Shown piece after piece: positions 7,091-14,721 of a stretch of DNA of 28,661 nt. Numbering within the stretch: position 1 is the stretch's first letter; the number at the start of each line of letters is the position of its first letter. Both the position numbers and the translations under genes were made by a program. Origin of the DNA: Anaerolineae bacterium (lineage in GTDB: Bacteria; Chloroflexota; Anaerolineae; UBA4142); the NCBI GenBank assembly GCA_027457205.1, contig DAIDTM010000514.1, positions 1 through 28,661 of the forward strand, in the 5' to 3' direction. The notes under the pieces were generated by a model. It was not told the DNA's origin. It made no database searches and saw only the letters and a list, made by a program, of their open reading frames with translations.

Positions 7091-8134
7091 GTTGGCGCGC
7101 CGCTCGATCTCCTCTTCCAGTTTTGCGGCAAGGCGACCACGATGCAATCGACCAAAAACTGTCCGGACGGGAAGACTGTAACCAATACTTGATGCCTCAG
7201 CGTTCGAGATTGCAACGTCCGGGGGCAACACGGCACGCCACGTGACAGCGACATGGTACTCCTCCGGCTGCTGATTGCCGCTCTCGTCGAGGAAGATTCC
7301 GTTACCAGCCTTCACAGTGGGGTCTGTGATCTCACCAAGCGCTCTAAGTCCCTGTCCGTTTACGTATGCGAAGACTTTCTGCCCTATGGTCGCACCCTCC
7401 AAATTCGCGCCGCCATTTTCGTAGCCGTATATCGCAATGACGCCTCTTTCAAACATGCGTTGATACGCACCTGAGGCGTGAGTCTCGTTGGTATTGAAAA
7501 TCCAATGACCTGCCCAGCTGTCAGTCGGTTCCTCTTGTTCAACTTCGGCCGAGGCGCCCGCAATATCAATCATGCGTAGCTGGTTGTTTTGATCGGCCAA
7601 GAGCCGAAAGGGAATGAACTCAATCGGGACGTGGTAGCGCTGCAGCCAGGCAACTATATTCTTGAGCCCAAAATCCGAATCCGGTGCGACGATGAAGACA
7701 CGTTGGTTCTTGCCAAGTTCTTCTACCGCGAAATCCAGCCGTTCAGCAAACTCCCTAAATCTCTGAATGAGTTCTCCCCCTGGCCACTTGCCGTACCGCT
7801 GGGCAAGTTGATTGAACGTCTCGTAGGCGGCATCTTTGTACGCGGCTGCATATTCGAGAAGCTGTCCGACGGTGGAGCGGTCTGACCAATCCCGCTTAAC
7901 CTCAACCACGACAAGGTTGCCGACGGAATCGAGCGCAAGCACATCGGCCATACTTTGCCCGGCGATTGACTGACCTATGACAAGCACCCGTTCCTTCGGG
8001 AAGAGTAGCTCGGGTTGGCTAGCAATCCAGTCTTCAATGGTCTTCTCTGGAACGCCAAGGTCTACAGCTGACTTCTCAACGAAGCGCTCTCTCACGACAA
8101 ACCTGCCACCATCGTCTTCAATTGCGTACAGCAT
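7085..8134 (-). CDS. NucS/DUF91-like PD-(D/E)XK endonuclease
   Basis: This 349-aa soluble protein carries a PD-(D/E)XK nuclease core. D64 and D69 precede a strand with E78-V-K80 (VVVEVKRD), followed by QLLEYAAAY, the pattern seen in NucS-like enzymes that cut branched or mismatched DNA. The region after residue ~190 has no motif I can name. The start is ATG 8134 with AGGA six nt upstream. Base composition is clearly lower in GC than the flanking nuo genes, and it splits the nuo run. With the attC-like site at its stop and the flanking CCTGACGG repeats, it looks like an acquired gene cassette. It could be a DNA-repair or defence nuclease; activity is inferred from the motif only. Confidence 0.8.
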   Translation of the reverse strand: MLYAIEDDGGRFVVRERFVEKSAVDLGVPEKTIEDWIASQPELLFPKERVLVIGQSIAGQSMADVLALDSVGNLVVVEVKRDWSDRSTVGQLLEYAAAYKDAAYETFNQLAQRYGKWPGGELIQRFREFAERLDFAVEELGKNQRVFIVAPDSDFGLKNIVAWLQRYHVPIEFIPFRLLADQNNQLRMIDIAGASAEVEQEEPTDSWAGHWIFNTNETHASGAYQRMFERGVIAIYGYENGGANLEGATIGQKVFAYVNGQGLRALGEITDPTVKAGNGIFLDESGNQQPEEYHVAVTWRAVLPPDVAISNAEASSIGYSLPVRTVFGRLHRGRLAAKLEEEIERRANS

Positions 8135-8194
8135 TATGATTCCTGGTAATGCTCCTAGCTACTGTTTAGGCGACATTTTTACAACATAAGATTC

Positions 8195-8202
8195 CCTGAC
8201 GG
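8195..8202. repeat. 8-bp direct repeat, proximal copy (CCTGACGG)
   Basis: This is the exact partner of 7028-7035 and lies about 60 nt before the nuclease start codon, consistent with the short leader of a gene cassette. Confidence 0.55.
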
Positions 8203-8300
8203 AGTTTTATGCGACAACGGAATGACACGCCTCTGCATCATCACGAACTGACAGCAACCCTATGCCTTCACACCGCCGCGCCAACCGCGCGGCACGCCAT

Positions 8301-8380
8301 TCGTTGAAACGAACGGCTATCAATCGCGAAACCCGTTGCACGGGTTTGCCGCACGATAGCCGTCGGATTCATCCGATGGC
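8301..8380. repeat. Cluster of hairpins after the V4R-gene stop
   Basis: Three consecutive inverted repeats lie here: TCGTTGAAACGA (8301-8312), a larger one closed by GGCTATC/GATAGCC (8315-8321 with 8355-8361) around an AAACCCGT/ACGGGTTT stem, and GCCGTCGGAT/ATCCGATGGC (8359-8380). The last begins at the V4R stop codon. The rest of 8135-8300 shows no gene. Confidence 0.7.
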
Positions 8381-8994
8381 TAACCCAGCACCACCCTATA
8401 CCGGCACACCGCTGCGCCCGCCGCGCGGCACGCGACCTCCTCCACCTTGAAATCCTCGTCTTCCAAAATCCACGCGACCAGACCGTGAATGAAACCCACC
8501 GTCGTAAAACAGACCGGCTGCTCGCTCTGCCAGTCAATGCAGTTGCCACACTGCGGGTCTTGCCAGAAGAAAACGTCGCCTTCTTCCGCGATGCTGACGT
8601 GCGTGCCCAACTGCTCGCTGTATTCCCGCGCCGCGGTGTCCAGCGTCAGTTTCACCTTCGTTCGACGCGGCAGCAGTTTCGCCGCGAGTTTGGTCGCGCT
8701 GGCAACCCGACCATTTTCTTCGATTCCATTTCTCGCGCGACCGCGCCCCTCGCGCTGCAAGATGGCTCGCGCGCCGCGCCGACCGTAAATATCGAACAGC
8801 GCGCGATTGATCTGGCTCATATAGCGCAACTGGTGACCGCCATAAGCCGAATCGCTGGGCGGATAATGGTCAATGTACTGGGCGAGTCCTGCCTGCCGCA
8901 GAATCGCCGCCGTCCCGTGCGGTCCAACCACATCGTCGATTGCGAGCAGAATCACGCGGAACGCCTTGTTCACCAGTTCCACGTTCTCGCTCAT
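8380..8994 (-). CDS. V4R-domain protein
   Basis: This 204-aa protein has an N-terminal helical segment (~1-125) followed by a V4R (4-vinyl reductase-type) small-ligand-binding domain. The typical ending is visible: FTTVGFIHGLVAWI, then EEVACRAAGAAVCRYR. Cysteines C149, C152, C162, C189 and C197 could bind metal or a ligand. V4R proteins serve as sensors or chaperone-like binding modules; no substrate can be assigned here. I chose ATG 8994 rather than the upstream ATG at 9015. AAAGGA stands seven nt before it and overlaps the nuoK stop, which suggests translational coupling to nuoK. Its place inside a nuo operon is unusual. Confidence 0.75.
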   Translation of the reverse strand: MSENVELVNKAFRVILLAIDDVVGPHGTAAILRQAGLAQYIDHYPPSDSAYGGHQLRYMSQINRALFDIYGRRGARAILQREGRGRARNGIEENGRVASATKLAAKLLPRRTKVKLTLDTAAREYSEQLGTHVSIAEEGDVFFWQDPQCGNCIDWQSEQPVCFTTVGFIHGLVAWILEDEDFKVEEVACRAAGAAVCRYRVVLG

Positions 8995-8998
8995 CGAA

Positions 8999-9301
8999 TC
9001 ATCCTTTGAGTTCATTCACCTCGTCGACATCCACGTTCTCGCGCGCGCGGAACATCGCCACGATGATCGCCAGACCGACCGCGACTTCAGCCGCCGCGAC
9101 CGTCAGAATGAGAAACACAAAAATCTGACCGTCGAGATTGTTCAAATAGCGCGAGAACGCGACAAACGCCAGGTTAGCCGCGTTCAGCATCAGCTCGATG
9201 CTCATAAACATGACGAGGGGGTTGCGGCGAATGAGTACGCCCACCGCACCAAGGCAGAATAAGATCGCGCTCAGTAAGATAAAATGATTTACGGTAAGCA
9301 T
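8999..9301 (-). CDS. nuoK: NADH-quinone oxidoreductase subunit K
   Basis: This 100-aa protein has three transmembrane helices and the family pattern IRRNPLVMFMSIELMLNAANL, including the conserved membrane Glu in SIELMLNA. The second conserved Glu is in AAAEVAVGLAI. Length is typical. The start is ATG 9301 with GGAG just upstream. It forms part of the complex I membrane arm beside NuoJ and NuoA. A palindromic repeat separates it from nuoJ, and its stop overlaps the ribosome binding site of the V4R gene. Confidence 0.97.
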   Translation of the reverse strand: MLTVNHFILLSAILFCLGAVGVLIRRNPLVMFMSIELMLNAANLAFVAFSRYLNNLDGQIFVFLILTVAAAEVAVGLAIIVAMFRARENVDVDEVNELKG

Positions 9302-9311
9302 TCTCTCTCCG

Positions 9312-9391
9312 AGTCAATCAGTTTTCAGTGTTCAGTAATCAGTTTGCACTGGTCTGTTATCTGAATACTGCTTACTGTTTACTGATTGACT
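9312..9391. repeat. Inverted repeat AGTCAATCAGT family, overlapping the nuoJ 3' end
   Basis: Perfect 11-bp arms AGTCAATCAGT (9312-9322) and ACTGATTGACT (9381-9391) enclose further CAGTGTTCAGTAATCAGT and ACTGCTTACTGTTTACTG units. The right arm encodes the last residues and stop codon of NuoJ. Confidence 0.85.
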
Positions 9392-9893
9392 GGCGCTTCT
9401 TCGCCAACACGATCACGCCGACGATAGCGACGAGCAACAAAATCGACGTGATCTCGAACGGCAGCAAAAAGTTGGTGAAGAGCAACGCGCCCACCGCCTG
9501 CGTATCGCCTTCCGCCGCGATGGCTTCGGGCGTAAACGTACCGCGCGTCGGCGGCAGCACCGCCCCGCCCAACACGGCGATCAGCAGCACCAGCAATGCC
9601 GCGCCGAAGAGAATCGCCAGTCCGCGCTGCGCTTTCAGCGCGCCCACGCCTTGGTCGGTGCCCGGACTCAGAAGCATGATGACGAAGACGAACAGGATCA
9701 GGATCGCGCCGGCGTAAATCATGACCTGCGCGACCGCGATGAACGGCGCGCTGAGCAGCACGTACATCGCCGCGAGCGAAACAAAGACCAGCGCGAGACT
9801 CAGCGCGCTGTGCACTGGATTTCGCAGCACCACCATGCCGAGGGCGGCAAGGACGGCAATCGCCGCAAAGAGATAAAAGACAAGGAGACTCAT
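9372..9893 (-). CDS. nuoJ: NADH-quinone oxidoreductase subunit J
   Basis: This 173-aa protein has five transmembrane helices. Family landmarks are the VLRNPVHSALSLALVFVSLAAMY stretch and VMIYAGAILILFVFVIMLL, which carries the pi-bulge helix of complex I. The start is ATG 9893, directly adjoining the stop codon of the DinB-like gene at 9894, so the two are likely translationally coupled. The final residues (QSISKQ) and the stop are encoded by the arm of a palindromic repeat. The original C-terminus may therefore have been replaced. Confidence 0.96.
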   Translation of the reverse strand: MSLLVFYLFAAIAVLAALGMVVLRNPVHSALSLALVFVSLAAMYVLLSAPFIAVAQVMIYAGAILILFVFVIMLLSPGTDQGVGALKAQRGLAILFGAALLVLLIAVLGGAVLPPTRGTFTPEAIAAEGDTQAVGALLFTNFLLPFEITSILLLVAIVGVIVLAKKRQSISKQ

Positions 9894-10376
9894 TTACTTT
9901 TTCGATTCGTGCAGTTTGGCGGAAATCTCGTTCGTGTGCGTCGTTTCGTGGCTGTAGATAATGACCAGCAAGTCCTTGAGCTTGATTTCGCCATAGATCG
10001 GATGCTGACCGCAGAAATCAAGTTGCTCCTGCGTGAGGTTTTGCAGGAACGCGGTCAGTTCGGCGTGCGTCGTGTCCAGTTCGGCGCGCACCTCCGCCAG
10101 CGATTTCTCTTGCCGCTTGGCGACCTGGCGCGCGTTGTACGTATCGTTGTTGTAATCGGGCGGCAGCTGCGGGTCGTCGCCCTTCGCCATCCGCTGCGCC
10201 ATGCCAAACATGCCGCGCTTGGCGCCTGCCAGATGCGCCGCTGCGTCCTTCACCGACCATTCGGGCGTCACGTGAACCTGCGCGGCTTGCTCCTCGGTCA
10301 GCGCGCCGAGCGTGCGAACAAGAATCGAGTTGGCTTCGCTCAATTTGCTTGCGATCGGCTCGAGTTCTTTCAGCAT
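9894..10376 (-). CDS. DinB/YfiT-like putative metal-dependent protein
   Basis: This 160-aa four-helix-bundle protein of the DinB_2 type has the family's metal-binding triad: H48 in AAAHLAG, and H143 and H147 in SHETTH. Members include thiol-dependent transferases and many proteins of unknown role; no substrate can be inferred. I chose ATG 10376 (AAGGA 10 nt upstream) over a GTG two codons earlier, which is too close to that site. It lies between nuoH and nuoJ, the position normally held by nuoI, and abuts nuoJ with no gap. Confidence 0.8.
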   Translation of the reverse strand: MLKELEPIASKLSEANSILVRTLGALTEEQAAQVHVTPEWSVKDAAAHLAGAKRGMFGMAQRMAKGDDPQLPPDYNNDTYNARQVAKRQEKSLAEVRAELDTTHAELTAFLQNLTQEQLDFCGQHPIYGEIKLKDLLVIIYSHETTHTNEISAKLHESKK

Positions 10377-10391
10377 CGTCACTGAATCCTT

Positions 10392-11402
10392 CTATTTGCC
10401 CAGCAGCACCAACACCACGGCGGTCACGAATGTATTCGCCAGTGCGAGCGGCAGCAGCACTTGCCAGCCAAAGCGCATCAGTTGATCGTAGCGAAAACGC
10501 GGCAGCGTGCCGCGAATCCACATGAAGATGAAGATGAAAATGAGCATCTTGATCAACAGCCAATGCACACCGGGCAAAATTCCGAAGGGACCTTGATAGC
10601 CGCCCAAGAAAACCGTCGACGCGATCGCGCTGATGGTGAGCATGTTGATGTACTCTGCCATATAGAACAGCGCGAACTTGAGCGACGAGTATTCGGTCTG
10701 ATACCCGGCGACCAGTTCGGTTTCCGCCTCGGGCAGGTCGAACGGCACGCGGTTGATCTCGGCGAGCGCGCAGACGAGATAGATGACAAAGCCGAGCGGC
10801 TGCCACACGACGTTCCAGATCATCGATTGCTGCTGCACGATTTGCGTAAGACTCAACGTTCCGCTGACCATCAACACGCCGACGAGCGACAGCCCCAGCG
10901 AGACCTCGTAACTGACCATCTGCGCCGTCGAGCGCAGCGCGCCCAGCAGCGAGTACTTGTTGTTCGCGCTCCAGCCGCCCAGGACGATGCCGTAAATGCT
11001 CAGCGAGCCGATCGCGAGCAGATACAGCACCGCGACGTTTACGTTCGCGATCTCAAAGTTGATGGTGTATCCAAAAATCGTCAGCGGCGGATTGAGCGGA
11101 ATGACCGCCCACGCCAACAGCGCGGTGCCGACGGCGATGCCCGGCGCGAGTACGTAGATCAACTTGTCGGCGTTCGCGGGAATAAAGTCCTCTTTGAAAA
11201 TCATCTTGATCGCGTCGGCGATGGGCTGAAGCGCGGCAATGCCGAACACGCGACCGACGCGGTTGGGTCCCACGCGCACCTGGATCCGCGCGACGACCAT
11301 CCGTTCCATCAACGTCAAATACGCAAAGCCGGTCAGCAGAACAATGATGACGACGATGCTTTTAATCAACGCTTCGATGATGACGAGAGCCAACGGATCC
11401 AA
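10392..11402 (-). CDS. nuoH: NADH-quinone oxidoreductase subunit H
   Basis: This ~336-aa subunit joins the membrane and peripheral arms and forms part of the quinone tunnel. It has about eight transmembrane helices. Conserved stretches are VRVGPNRVGRVFG, LQPIADAIKMIFKEDFIP, and EINRVPFDLPEAE followed by ELVAGYQTEYSS. The frame stays open upstream into nuoE, but that part is repeat DNA and non-homologous. I place the start at TTG 11402, with GAGG 11 nt upstream; TTG 11393 is an alternative. The missing ATG may reflect loss of the original 5' end when the repeat at 11424-11457 arose. Confidence 0.94.
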   Translation of the reverse strand: MDPLALVIIEALIKSIVVIIVLLTGFAYLTLMERMVVARIQVRVGPNRVGRVFGIAALQPIADAIKMIFKEDFIPANADKLIYVLAPGIAVGTALLAWAVIPLNPPLTIFGYTINFEIANVNVAVLYLLAIGSLSIYGIVLGGWSANNKYSLLGALRSTAQMVSYEVSLGLSLVGVLMVSGTLSLTQIVQQQSMIWNVVWQPLGFVIYLVCALAEINRVPFDLPEAETELVAGYQTEYSSLKFALFYMAEYINMLTISAIASTVFLGGYQGPFGILPGVHWLLIKMLIFIFIFMWIRGTLPRFRYDQLMRFGWQVLLPLALANTFVTAVVLVLLGK

Positions 11403-11423
11403 TGTCAGGTCAACCTCAGAGGT

Positions 11424-11457
11424 TACGCAATACGTGTTGAGTAGTGCGTATTGCGTA
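11424..11457. repeat. Inverted repeat TACGCAATACG between nuoE and nuoH
   Basis: Perfect 11-bp arms TACGCAATACG (11424-11434) and CGTATTGCGTA (11447-11457) flank a 12-nt loop. The element begins one base after the nuoE stop codon. Confidence 0.85.
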
Positions 11458-11458
11458 G

Positions 11459-11929
11459 CTACGCCTTCAACCGTTCCAAAATTTCGTCGATCTTTTCGAT
11501 CGTCAAATCTTGCTGATGCTCCACGCCGTCGATCAGCATCACCGGCGCGTGATTGCACCCACCGAGGCATTCCGCCTCGCGCAGAGTGATCTTGCCGTCC
11601 GCGGAGGTCTGCCCCGCTTTGCAGCCGAGCTTGTGTTCGATATGCTCCAGCATGTCTTCCGCGCCGCGCAGCGCGCACGGCAGATCGGCGCAAAAGAAGA
11701 TGGTATGCGCGCCGGGTTTTTCGCGCGCGTACATCGTGTAGAACGTCGCGACCGAGTTCACTTCAGTTTTCGACAGCCCGAGCAAATCCGCTACGTCTTG
11801 AATGGCTTCATCCGGCAGCCAGCCAATCTCCCGCTGCGCGAGGTGCAGCGCCGGCATAATCGCCGATCGCGAGTCCGGGTATTTCGTCATCAATGTTTTG
11901 ATCTCGGTCTTCGCCGATTCAGAAAGCAT
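11459..11929 (-). CDS. nuoE: NADH-quinone oxidoreductase subunit E (2Fe-2S)
   Basis: This 156-aa thioredoxin-fold protein carries the N1a 2Fe-2S cluster of the NADH-oxidising module. The four ligands are C80 and C85 (CADLPC, then ALRG) and C121 and C125 (ECLGGC, then NHAP), the standard spacing. The N-terminal helical domain has the usual SEVATFY-like segment (SVATFYTMY). I prefer ATG 11929, with GGAG five nt upstream, to the GTG two codons earlier. It is the only peripheral-arm subunit in this cluster; its partner NuoF, which binds FMN and NADH, is not in the window. Confidence 0.95.
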   Translation of the reverse strand: MLSESAKTEIKTLMTKYPDSRSAIMPALHLAQREIGWLPDEAIQDVADLLGLSKTEVNSVATFYTMYAREKPGAHTIFFCADLPCALRGAEDMLEHIEHKLGCKAGQTSADGKITLREAECLGGCNHAPVMLIDGVEHQQDLTIEKIDEILERLKA

Positions 11930-11935
11930 CGACAC

Positions 11936-11975
11936 TCCAATTTCCGATCTCTAAACTCTAATCTCTAACTTCCGG
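11936..11975. repeat. CTAAYCTC/CCAACTT-family repeat, single arm
   Basis: A run of CTCTAAACTCTAATCTCTAAC phrases lies between the nuoA stop and the nuoE start. It matches one arm of the longer copies at 1064-1152 and 19176-19306. Confidence 0.65.
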
Positions 11976-11977
11976 AA

Positions 11978-12334
11978 TCAGTCCCAGTTAAATCCGCCCT
12001 TGCGCCAAACGTAGACGTAACCGATCAACAAGATGAGCACAAAGACGCCCATCTCGACCAGCCCAAATAATTTCAACTGGCGGAAGAGGACCGCCCAGGG
12101 ATAGAAGAAAATGATCTCGATATCGAACAGAATAAAGAGGACAGCCGTGAGGTAATACTTGATGGAGATGCGCCGCCGCGCCGAACCGAAGGGCGGCATG
12201 CCCGACTCATACGGCTCGAGCTTGGCGGCAGTTGGATGGCGAGGTCCGGTGAGGGAAGACAGCGTCAACGCGATCGCCGCGAACGCGACCACCACGACGA
12301 CCATGACGAGAATGGGCAAATAGTCAATCGGCAT
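11978..12334 (-). CDS. nuoA: NADH-quinone oxidoreductase subunit A
   Basis: This 118-aa protein has three transmembrane helices. The hallmark EPYESG loop is followed by KYYLTAVLFILFDIEIIFFYPWA, which is diagnostic of NuoA. I chose ATG 12334, which gives the normal length; a TTG at 12352 would add six residues. It is the first gene of the operon, about 33 nt after the predicted transcription start. It is followed by nuoE rather than the usual nuoB. Confidence 0.97.
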   Translation of the reverse strand: MPIDYLPILVMVVVVVAFAAIALTLSSLTGPRHPTAAKLEPYESGMPPFGSARRRISIKYYLTAVLFILFDIEIIFFYPWAVLFRQLKLFGLVEMGVFVLILLIGYVYVWRKGGFNWD

Positions 12335-12373
12335 TGACGACCTGACGCGCAAGGATTGATCTCAACTTGGTGA

Positions 12374-12402
12374 ATCATATAACAAATCGAGAGGTTTGTC
12401 AA
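12374..12402 (-). promoter_or_regulatory. Promoter of the nuo operon
   Basis: TTGACA (12402-12397), a 17-nt spacer and TATGAT (12379-12374) give a near-consensus housekeeping promoter starting near 12367, upstream of nuoA. Confidence 0.9.
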
Positions 12403-12413
12403 AAAAATTATTA

Positions 12414-12480
12414 GTCCTGTTTACAGGACGCCGCTTCGTAGCACGTGGGATTTATCCCCGTGCGTTCATCCACGATGAAC
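12414..12480. repeat. Three tandem hairpins between divergent nuoA and ppk
   Basis: GTCCTGT-TT-ACAGGAC (12414-12429), GCACGTGGGAT/ATCCCCGTGC (12441-12463) and GTTCATC-CAC-GATGAAC (12464-12480) follow one another directly. They lie between the two divergent promoters and overlap neither. Confidence 0.8.
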
Positions 12481-12521
12481 TCATGCCCGCAAACTGAAAT
12501 ACACCCCAGCGCGTCACGCGT

Positions 12522-12550
12522 TTGACGGCGCACCCAGTGTCAGGTATACT
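12522..12550 (+). promoter_or_regulatory. Promoter of ppk1
   Basis: TTGACG (12522-12527), a 17-nt spacer and TATACT (12545-12550) predict a start near 12557. The GGAGG ribosome binding site is at 12558-12562 and the GTG start at 12568. The message would have a leader of only about 11 nt that is almost entirely ribosome binding site. Confidence 0.85.
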
Positions 12551-12567
12551 TTGGCGTGGAGGTACCC

Positions 12568-14721
12568 GTGGCGAAAACGAAACCGACTCCCGCCCTCCGC
12601 AAAGCCAATCCATCTGTCCAAGCCATCACACCGCCGCTCGTTCCCAGCGACGCCAAGCTCTACGTCAACCGCGAGCTGAGTCTGCTGGAATTTTTTCGCC
12701 GCGTCCTGGAAGAAGCGCAGGACGAGCACAATCCGCTCCTCGAACGCGTCAAGTTTCTTTCCATCGTCGGCGCTGACCTCGCCGAGTTCTTTATGGTGCG
12801 CGTCGCCGGCATCAAACAGCAGATTGAAGCCGGCGTGGTCGAGCTTTCGCTAGACGGCTTGACGCCGTCCGAACAACTGACGGCGATTCACCGCGTCGCG
12901 GTGCAGCTGATGGACGACGAGCGCGAGTGCTTGCGTCAACTGCTGCCGCAACTCGATCAAGCCGGCATTCACCTCCTGGACTATGCCACGCTCGACGACG
13001 CGCAAAAGGCGGGCGTCAAGGAATACTTTGAAGAAATCGTTTTCCCGGTGCTCACCCCCCTGGCGTACGATCCCGGTCGCCCCTTCCCCCACATCTCCAA
13101 CATGAGTTTGAACCTCGCCGTCATTGTCCGCGATCAAAACGGCGTTGAGCGGTTTGCGCGCGTCAAGGTGCCTCACACTTTACCGCGTCTGCTGCCGATC
13201 AAGCACGCGCCGGAGGCGATCTCCGGCAATGGACAGCCATCGTCGCATCATTATTCCTTTGTCTGGCTGGAACAGGTCATCGCCGCGAACCTCGGCGTGC
13301 TCTTCCCGGGTATGGAAGTGCTCCAAGCGCATCCCTTTCGCGTGACGCGCGACGCCGAAGTGCTGATCCAGGAACTGGAAGCGGAGGACTTGCTCGAGAC
13401 GATCGAGCGCAGCGTCCGGCAGCGGCGCTTTGGATCGGTCGTCCGCATCACCGTGAATCAGGAAATGCCGGCGTCGGTGCGAAACATCCTGATCGAAAAC
13501 CTTAGCTTACAGCCCGAAGATATTTATACGCTTGCGCCGCCCGTCGGTATGAGCGACTTGGGCGGTCTTTACGCGCTAGATCGCTATGACTTGAAAGACC
13601 CACCCTTCTTGTCGGCGGTTCCGCCCATCCTCAACGACGCCGACGGCGATCTGTTCGCAGCGATCCGCCGTCAGGATATTCTGCTGCATCATCCGTACGA
13701 TTCGTTCACGCCCGTCGTGGATTTCTTGCGCGCCGCCGCTGCTGACCCGAACGTACTCGCCATCAAACAAACGCTGTACCGCGTCGGTCGCAATTCGCCG
13801 GTCGTGGAAGCGCTGCTGGAGGCGGCGCGCAACGGCAAGCAGGTGGCGGTCTTGGTCGAACTGAAAGCGCGCTTTGACGAAGAGCCGAACATCGAATGGG
13901 CGCGCGCGCTGGAAGGCGAAGGCGTGCACGTCATTTACGGACTGCTCGGATTGAAAACTCATTCGAAGATTGCGCTCGTGATCCGCAAGGAAGACGAGCA
14001 CATTCGCCGCTATGTGCACCTCTCGACCGGCAACTATAATCCGTCCACCGCGCAAACATACACCGACCTGGGACTTTTCACGTGCGACGATGCTTTTGGC
14101 GCAGACGCCACCGACCTGTTCAACTATTTGACCGGCTATTCGAACAAGAAGGATTATCGCAAGTTCCTCGTCGCACCGATCAATCTGCGCGCCGGCATTG
14201 AAGCCCTGATTCGACGCGAGATCGAACACCAACAGCGCGGCGAGCCGGGACATTTGATCTTTAAGCTCAACGCGCTCGTCGATAAATCGATCATTCAATT
14301 GCTCTATCAGGCGTCGCAAGCCGGCGTCAAGGTAGATTTGATCGCGCGCGGAATGTGTTGCCTGCGTCCGGGCTTGGAAGGCGTCAGCGAAAATATTCGC
14401 GTCGTCAGCATCGTCGGACGATTTCTGGAACACAGCCGCGTCTACTATTTTCGCAACGGCGGCAAGGAAGAAATCTATCTGGGCAGCGCTGACCTGATGC
14501 CGCGCAATCTTGACCGACGCGTCGAAATTCTCTTCCCGGTCCAAGACCCCAAACTGATTCGGCACTTGCGCGATCAAGTTCTCGCGATTTATCTTGCCGA
14601 TAACATCAAGGCGCGGCAGATGCTGTCCGACGGAACGTATCGCCGGCTCAAGCCCGATCCAACCAATGCGCCGATGGACAGCCAGGCGTGGCTCATCAAT
14701 AAAGGAACGGTGATCGCATGA
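12568..14721 (+). CDS. ppk1: Polyphosphate kinase 1
   Basis: This 717-aa enzyme makes polyphosphate reversibly from ATP. The N-terminal domain shows NRELSLLEFFRRVLEEA and DLAEFFMVRVAG. The HHPYDSF..VVDFLRAAA region and the two phospholipase-D-like catalytic domains follow. H465 in LKTHSK matches the autophosphorylated histidine, and H622 in FLEHSRVYYF matches the second conserved catalytic histidine. Length is typical. I chose GTG 12568 because GGAGG stands five nt upstream; an upstream in-frame GTG at 12556 lies at the predicted transcription start. Its TGA overlaps the ATG of the sixA-like gene. Confidence 0.97.
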   Translation: MAKTKPTPALRKANPSVQAITPPLVPSDAKLYVNRELSLLEFFRRVLEEAQDEHNPLLERVKFLSIVGADLAEFFMVRVAGIKQQIEAGVVELSLDGLTPSEQLTAIHRVAVQLMDDERECLRQLLPQLDQAGIHLLDYATLDDAQKAGVKEYFEEIVFPVLTPLAYDPGRPFPHISNMSLNLAVIVRDQNGVERFARVKVPHTLPRLLPIKHAPEAISGNGQPSSHHYSFVWLEQVIAANLGVLFPGMEVLQAHPFRVTRDAEVLIQELEAEDLLETIERSVRQRRFGSVVRITVNQEMPASVRNILIENLSLQPEDIYTLAPPVGMSDLGGLYALDRYDLKDPPFLSAVPPILNDADGDLFAAIRRQDILLHHPYDSFTPVVDFLRAAAADPNVLAIKQTLYRVGRNSPVVEALLEAARNGKQVAVLVELKARFDEEPNIEWARALEGEGVHVIYGLLGLKTHSKIALVIRKEDEHIRRYVHLSTGNYNPSTAQTYTDLGLFTCDDAFGADATDLFNYLTGYSNKKDYRKFLVAPINLRAGIEALIRREIEHQQRGEPGHLIFKLNALVDKSIIQLLYQASQAGVKVDLIARGMCCLRPGLEGVSENIRVVSIVGRFLEHSRVYYFRNGGKEEIYLGSADLMPRNLDRRVEILFPVQDPKLIRHLRDQVLAIYLADNIKARQMLSDGTYRRLKPDPTNAPMDSQAWLINKGTVIA

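Noticed and set aside
7085..8134. Nuclease gene as part of a transposon or restriction-modification system
   Set aside because: No transposase, methyltransferase partner or terminal inverted repeats are present; the attC-like site and 8-bp direct repeat fit a cassette better.
11403..11693. N-terminal extension of the nuoH frame
   Set aside because: It overlaps nuoE and the palindromic repeat; nuoH homology begins only after TTG 11402.
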